Below are positions 5,582-7,926 of a DNA stretch of 7,926 bases, one piece after another (position 1 is the stretch's first letter; every line of letters begins with the position of its first letter). This DNA comes from Clostridiaceae bacterium. GTDB lineage: Bacteria > Bacillota > Clostridia > Acetivibrionales > DUMC01. The DNA is taken from contig JAAZDH010000233.1 of the NCBI GenBank assembly GCA_012512865.1, positions 1 to 7,926 on the forward strand. The letters run 5' to 3'. The notes beneath the pieces are model-generated. The model worked only from the letters and a program-made list of their open reading frames with translations, was not told where the DNA came from and made no database searches. The translations under genes and the position numbers were made by a program.

Positions 5582-5610
5582 ATTATACTACTTTATTGAC
5601 CATTTTTACA
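5582..5610 (-). promoter_or_regulatory. Candidate serS promoter
   Basis: Minus strand: a perfect TATAAT (complement of 5582-5587) preceded at 17 bases by TGTAAA (complement of 5605-5610), a weak -35. It would give a leader of about 65-70 bases before the ATG at 5508. The -35 lies in the first unit of the 19-base tandem repeat. Confidence 0.4.
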
Positions 5611-5640
5611 TCGAAATTAATTTTTTACATTGAAACTAAT
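5603..5640. repeat. 19-base tandem repeat between divergent promoters
   Basis: TTTTTACATCGAAATTAAT (5603-5621) is followed directly by TTTTTACATTGAAACTAAT (5622-5640), 17 of 19 identical. Unit one overlaps the candidate serS -35 and unit two the candidate oxidoreductase -35, so a protein bound here could act on both genes. Confidence 0.75.
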
Positions 5641-5658
5641 TTATATATCTAATATTTT
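5630..5658 (+). promoter_or_regulatory. Candidate distal promoter of the oxidoreductase gene
   Basis: TTGAAA (5630-5635), a 17-base spacer and TATTTT (5653-5658), inside a very AT-rich tract. If used, the transcript has a leader of about 330 bases containing the palindrome and hairpin repeats. The match is weak, and other AT-rich hexamers nearby could serve. Confidence 0.25.
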
Positions 5659-5746
5659 ATTATATAATAAGTAAGTATTGGCATATACCAAATATTTTAA
5701 GTGAAGACAAGCAAAGATGTTGACTTTTTAACCAGCTAGAATTAAG

Positions 5747-5772
5747 TTTAACTAAAACTGGTTTTAGTTAAA
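5747..5772. promoter_or_regulatory. Perfect 12-base-arm palindrome, probable operator
   Basis: TTTAACTAAAAC (5747-5758), a two-base centre TG, then GTTTTAGTTAAA (5761-5772). The arms are perfectly complementary. A related half-site, AACCAAAAC, follows at 5782-5790. The symmetrical, AT-rich form with a tiny centre suits a dimeric repressor site better than an RNA hairpin. The regulator is not identified; a LacI-type protein is possible given the sugar-related neighbours. Confidence 0.55.
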
Positions 5773-5849
5773 GTTAATTTTAACCAAAACTAAGCATGGG
5801 GCATGGGGACAGCAAGTGGAAGTTTCAACCTAGCTTGTTTGGTTTCTCT

Positions 5850-5941
5850 TATCAAAACCGGGGGCAAAAGAAGACAGTACATCTCCTCCTGGAAGCAGAA
5901 GAAGATATGGTTTCTCCTACTGTAAGCAGGGGAGGATAAGG
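5850..5941 (+). repeat. Three 31-base hairpin-forming repeats in the oxidoreductase leader
   Basis: Copies begin near 5850, 5881 and 5912. The last two match at 23 of 30 positions; the first matches mainly in its second half (GGGGGCAAAAGAAGACA against GGAAGCAGAAGAAGATA). Copy two folds as ATCTCCTCCTG, loop GAAG, CAGAAGAAGAT (5881-5906, two C-A mismatches). Copy three folds as TTCTCC, bulge TA, CTG, loop TAAG, CAG, bulge G, GGAGGA (5912-5936). The second hairpin pairs the ribosome binding site GGGGAGGA that precedes the ATG at 5943. Confidence 0.6.
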
Positions 5942-5993
5942 CATGTTGCCCCGGGGATATTATCTTAATACACGTGCAAAGGAGGTTAATAAA

Positions 5994-6890
5994 ATGAATG
6001 AGTTAAAAGTGGCAATAGTGGGGCTTGATTCAAGTCACTCCATCCAATTTGCAAGCAGAATGAATGCCCCGGATTGCGACCCCAAGCTAAGAGTTGACGG
6101 CTTGAGGGTGGTTTCCTGCATGAGATTCGAGACACCGTTCCAGGACAAGGAGGGCCTGGATGCCCGTCAAAAACAGTTGGAAAGTTGGGGAATCAAGGTA
6201 ACTGAAAGCTTTGACGAATGTGTTTATGATTGTGATGCAATTATGCTTGAAATCAACGATCCTGCATATCACCTGGAATACTTTGAAAAGGCGGTAAAGC
6301 TTGGCAAACCCATATTTTTGGACAAACCAATGGCTGATACATATGCAGCCGGCAAAGCGATTTATGATTTGGCGGCAAAACATGGCGCAAAAGTGTGTTC
6401 TTCATCTTCATTGCGCTTTGTAACCGCGGTTGCAGAAGCAAAGAAAGAAATGAGCAACCCTGATTATGTGTCAGTATATGGAGCTCTTGGCATTGCCCTC
6501 GCAGGAAGCAGTGTCGTATGGTATGGCGTACATACAATGGAAATGCTGCAAAAGCTGATGGGGCCCGGTGCCGTAAGTGTAAATGCCATTCCTGACGGCA
6601 AAGGCGTTATATGCATAGTTAAGTATAAAAACGGGAACAGGGGAGTTGTAGAACTAAACACTAACTCGTACATATACGGTGGCATGGTTAGAACAAAAGA
6701 TAAAGTTCACTTCTTTTCTGTTGACATGAGTATGGCATATACACTGCAATTAAGGGAAATCGCCAGTTTCTTTAAGGGCGGAGATTCTCCGGTTTCCCTG
6801 GAAGACACCCTGGAAGTGATGGACCTGCTGGACACAGCCCAACGTTCCTTGGACAGCGGCAAGGAAGAGAGCCTGAACGGCTCATACTAA
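5994..6890 (+). CDS. Gfo/Idh/MocA-family oxidoreductase
   Basis: A 298-residue NAD(P)-dependent dehydrogenase-like protein of a family that usually acts on sugars, inositols or their derivatives. The N-terminal Rossmann fold begins KVAIVGLDSSHS (5-16), where the usual GxGxxG is replaced by GLDSSH. The sheet continues to DAIMLEINDPAYH (81-93), and DKPMA (110-114) carries the conserved Lys of the EKP motif. The C-terminal domain has YGVHTMEML (177-185), with His180 at the usual catalytic His position. AAAGGAGG lies eight bases before the ATG at 5994 and puts the fold right at the N-terminus. An in-frame ATG at 5943 also has GGAGG seven bases upstream and would add 17 residues, MLPRGYYLNTRAKEVNK. 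It ends before a bidirectional terminator shared with the convergent beta-galactosidase. The substrate is unknown. Confidence 0.88.
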   Translation: MNELKVAIVGLDSSHSIQFASRMNAPDCDPKLRVDGLRVVSCMRFETPFQDKEGLDARQKQLESWGIKVTESFDECVYDCDAIMLEINDPAYHLEYFEKAVKLGKPIFLDKPMADTYAAGKAIYDLAAKHGAKVCSSSSLRFVTAVAEAKKEMSNPDYVSVYGALGIALAGSSVVWYGVHTMEMLQKLMGPGAVSVNAIPDGKGVICIVKYKNGNRGVVELNTNSYIYGGMVRTKDKVHFFSVDMSMAYTLQLREIASFFKGGDSPVSLEDTLEVMDLLDTAQRSLDSGKEESLNGSY

Positions 6891-6940
6891 GGTAACGTTA
6901 AAATAAGATAAAAAAAAGATATGCATAAATGCATGCATAA

Positions 6941-7025
6941 GAAGTATGAAAAACTCCTTACCGGCAAAGATCGGTATTATAAACCAATTCCATGAACCCG
7001 GGAAGGAGTTTTATTCGTATTCTTC
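6941..7025. terminator. Bidirectional terminator, long imperfect inverted repeat
   Basis: Core stem AAAACTCCTT (6950-6959) with AAGGAGTTTT (7003-7012), extended inward past one A-G mismatch by CCGG (6961-6964) with CCGG (6998-7001), and outward with bulges towards 6941 and 7025. The loop is about 33 bases. On the plus strand it ends TTTTATT; on the minus strand the arm is followed by TTTTTCAT. It sits between the convergent oxidoreductase and beta-galactosidase genes, so it can end both transcripts. The long loop is unusual for an intrinsic terminator. Confidence 0.7.
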
Positions 7026-7066
7026 AAGGAAGCCCGGTTCAGTGAATCTCTTCAAAGCTGCCCTCC

Positions 7067-7926
7067 CTATCCATCCTCTTTAAATACAGGTGCAATTTTT
7101 ACCTTGAAGTTGAACTCCTTCTCATTAAACCTGTATTTCTCAAGAAGCTCGGGGCCGCATGAATTGGAACCCAGCCCGCTCATTTTATAATCAATACTCA
7201 CAATGGTCTCCTTTCTCCTGGCAAGTTCGTGGGGATGAGATGCAGCCGTTAAATCCTCGGGCGTATAGTGGGAGGCATTAAATGAAAAACTGGGGCAACC
7301 GGTAAATTTTAGTCCCATGCCCTGTTCATTCGACACAACGGCCCACAGGGTTCCATACCTGGAGCCGTTTTCCTGCGGCATGAGATAGTTCTCGAACATA
7401 TCATCCACCGTAGTCAGGTACTTGCCCATCCTTGTGCTTTGATGCTTGTCAATGTAGCTTTCATGCGGGCCGTATCCAAAGTATTCGACTTCCTCCCATC
7501 CTCCCGGCATAACAAGCTGAAGACCGAAACGAGGCAGGAATACCAGTTCTTTTCTAACTTGGACATCCAGGTCAAGGTATATTTCTCCCGATGCCGATAT
7601 GATCCACACTGCCCTCCCGTGAAGAATTGGAAGCTTTGAATATGTTCCCATGGAAAAATCTACTCCTATTTTCACGCAAGCTTCCGACTCCTCCAGCACT
7701 TTGGCACAATATACTTTCGTTTTTGCCTTATCATATCCTTCATTCATCCACTTGAGCTTGATTTTATTGTCATTGTCGGTTGGTGCCCTCCAAATATTGA
7801 ATTTAAAGGGCTCTTTTATAAAATCAACGCCATTCCTGGATACCCTCGCAAAAGTCCCGCTGTACATATCGAATTCATATTCAAAATCAAATCCTTCCAG
7901 CAGGATTACATTACCCTTCTGCACCA
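7067..7926 (-). CDS. LacZ-type beta-galactosidase (GH2), C-terminal domain, partial
   Basis: The last 285 residues of a GH2 beta-galactosidase, whose 5' part lies beyond the right edge. What is present corresponds to the C-terminal beta-sandwich (domain 5, Bgal small-chain domain). In residues counted from the GTG codon at 7924: NIWRAPTDND (43-52), PRFGLQLVMP (131-140), YFGYGPHESYID (148-159), PQENGSR (183-189), HYTPEDL (219-225), the EL of HPHEL (230-234), and GLGSNSCGPELLEKY (250-264). These are typical of the family that hydrolyses terminal beta-galactosides. The catalytic glutamates are in the missing central domain and cannot be checked. The GTG at 7924 is an internal codon, not a start. 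No signal peptide can be assessed. It ends at TAG (7067-7069), ahead of the shared terminator. Confidence 0.95.
   Translation of the reverse strand, partial: VQKGNVILLEGFDFEYEFDMYSGTFARVSRNGVDFIKEPFKFNIWRAPTDNDNKIKLKWMNEGYDKAKTKVYCAKVLEESEACVKIGVDFSMGTYSKLPILHGRAVWIISASGEIYLDLDVQVRKELVFLPRFGLQLVMPGGWEEVEYFGYGPHESYIDKHQSTRMGKYLTTVDDMFENYLMPQENGSRYGTLWAVVSNEQGMGLKFTGCPSFSFNASHYTPEDLTAASHPHELARRKETIVSIDYKMSGLGSNSCGPELLEKYRFNEKEFNFKVKIAPVFKEDG

Larger units (their letters stand above)
5509..5993. other. 485-base divergent regulatory spacer
   Basis: No gene is seen between the divergent serS and oxidoreductase starts. In order it holds the serS ribosome binding site and candidate promoter, a 19-base tandem repeat (5603-5640), a candidate plus-strand promoter (5630-5658), a very AT-rich tract to about 5672, a perfect palindrome (5747-5772), a short GCATGGG direct repeat near 5794-5808, three 31-base hairpin repeats (5850-5941), and two plus-strand start regions each with its own ribosome binding site (ATG at 5943 and 5994). 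No T-box signature (GGTGGNACCGCG-like) and no tRNA are present. Confidence 0.6.

Noticed and set aside
5509..5990. T-box riboswitch ahead of serS
   Set aside because: No GGTGGNACCGCG-like sequence or terminator/antiterminator pair was found on the minus strand upstream of serS.
7922..7924. GTG start for the beta-galactosidase at the right edge
   Set aside because: It is an internal valine codon; the family needs several hundred more residues upstream, including the catalytic domain.

Overview
The window looks like chromosomal DNA of a low-GC, probably anaerobic clostridial Firmicute. This is inferred from strong AAAGGAGG-type ribosome binding sites on almost every gene, one TTG start, AT-rich spacers, a single-cluster clostridial-type ferredoxin, a UROD/MtaA-family protein and a LacZ-type beta-galactosidase. 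No phage, transposase, CRISPR or RNA gene was seen. The species cannot be named from the sequence alone.

Layout. At the left edge is the N-terminus of an ABC transporter ATPase (minus strand). A 504-base AT-rich spacer with an 18-unit degenerate heptanucleotide repeat separates it from a divergent UROD/MtaA-like gene (633-1643, plus). That gene converges on a 62-residue ferredoxin (1830-2018, minus) across a strong bidirectional hairpin. Next come a PlsY-family acyltransferase (2207-2860, minus, TTG start) and a CrtQ-like membrane glycosyltransferase (2857-3960, minus). These two overlap by four bases (TTGA) and form a translationally coupled pair, plausibly making a glycosylated and acylated lipid. 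Upstream of the pair, and just after the seryl-tRNA synthetase gene (4225-5508, minus), lies a purine-rich 17-18-base tandem repeat of about 12 units. In the serS frame, its five best units read TGKTE-x with mostly silent third-position changes.

The spacer between serS and the divergent Gfo/Idh/MocA oxidoreductase (5994-6890, plus) is the regulatory hot spot of the window. It holds a 19-base tandem repeat over both candidate -35 regions, a perfect 12-base-arm palindrome, and three 31-base hairpin-forming repeats. The last of these covers a Shine-Dalgarno sequence belonging to an alternative upstream start. The oxidoreductase converges on the C-terminal domain of a LacZ-type beta-galactosidase (7067-7926, minus, cut by the window edge), with a long imperfect bidirectional terminator between them.

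How the genes work together. The GT2/PlsY pair is the only clear multi-gene unit. The oxidoreductase and beta-galactosidase suggest carbohydrate use at the right side. The ferredoxin and the UROD-like protein are single genes with no visible partners. The least expected items are the CrtQ-like/PlsY-like pairing without carotenoid genes, the hexapeptide-coding repeat after serS, the SerRS with archaeal-looking signatures, and the structured oxidoreductase leader. None of these is proven to be a new system.
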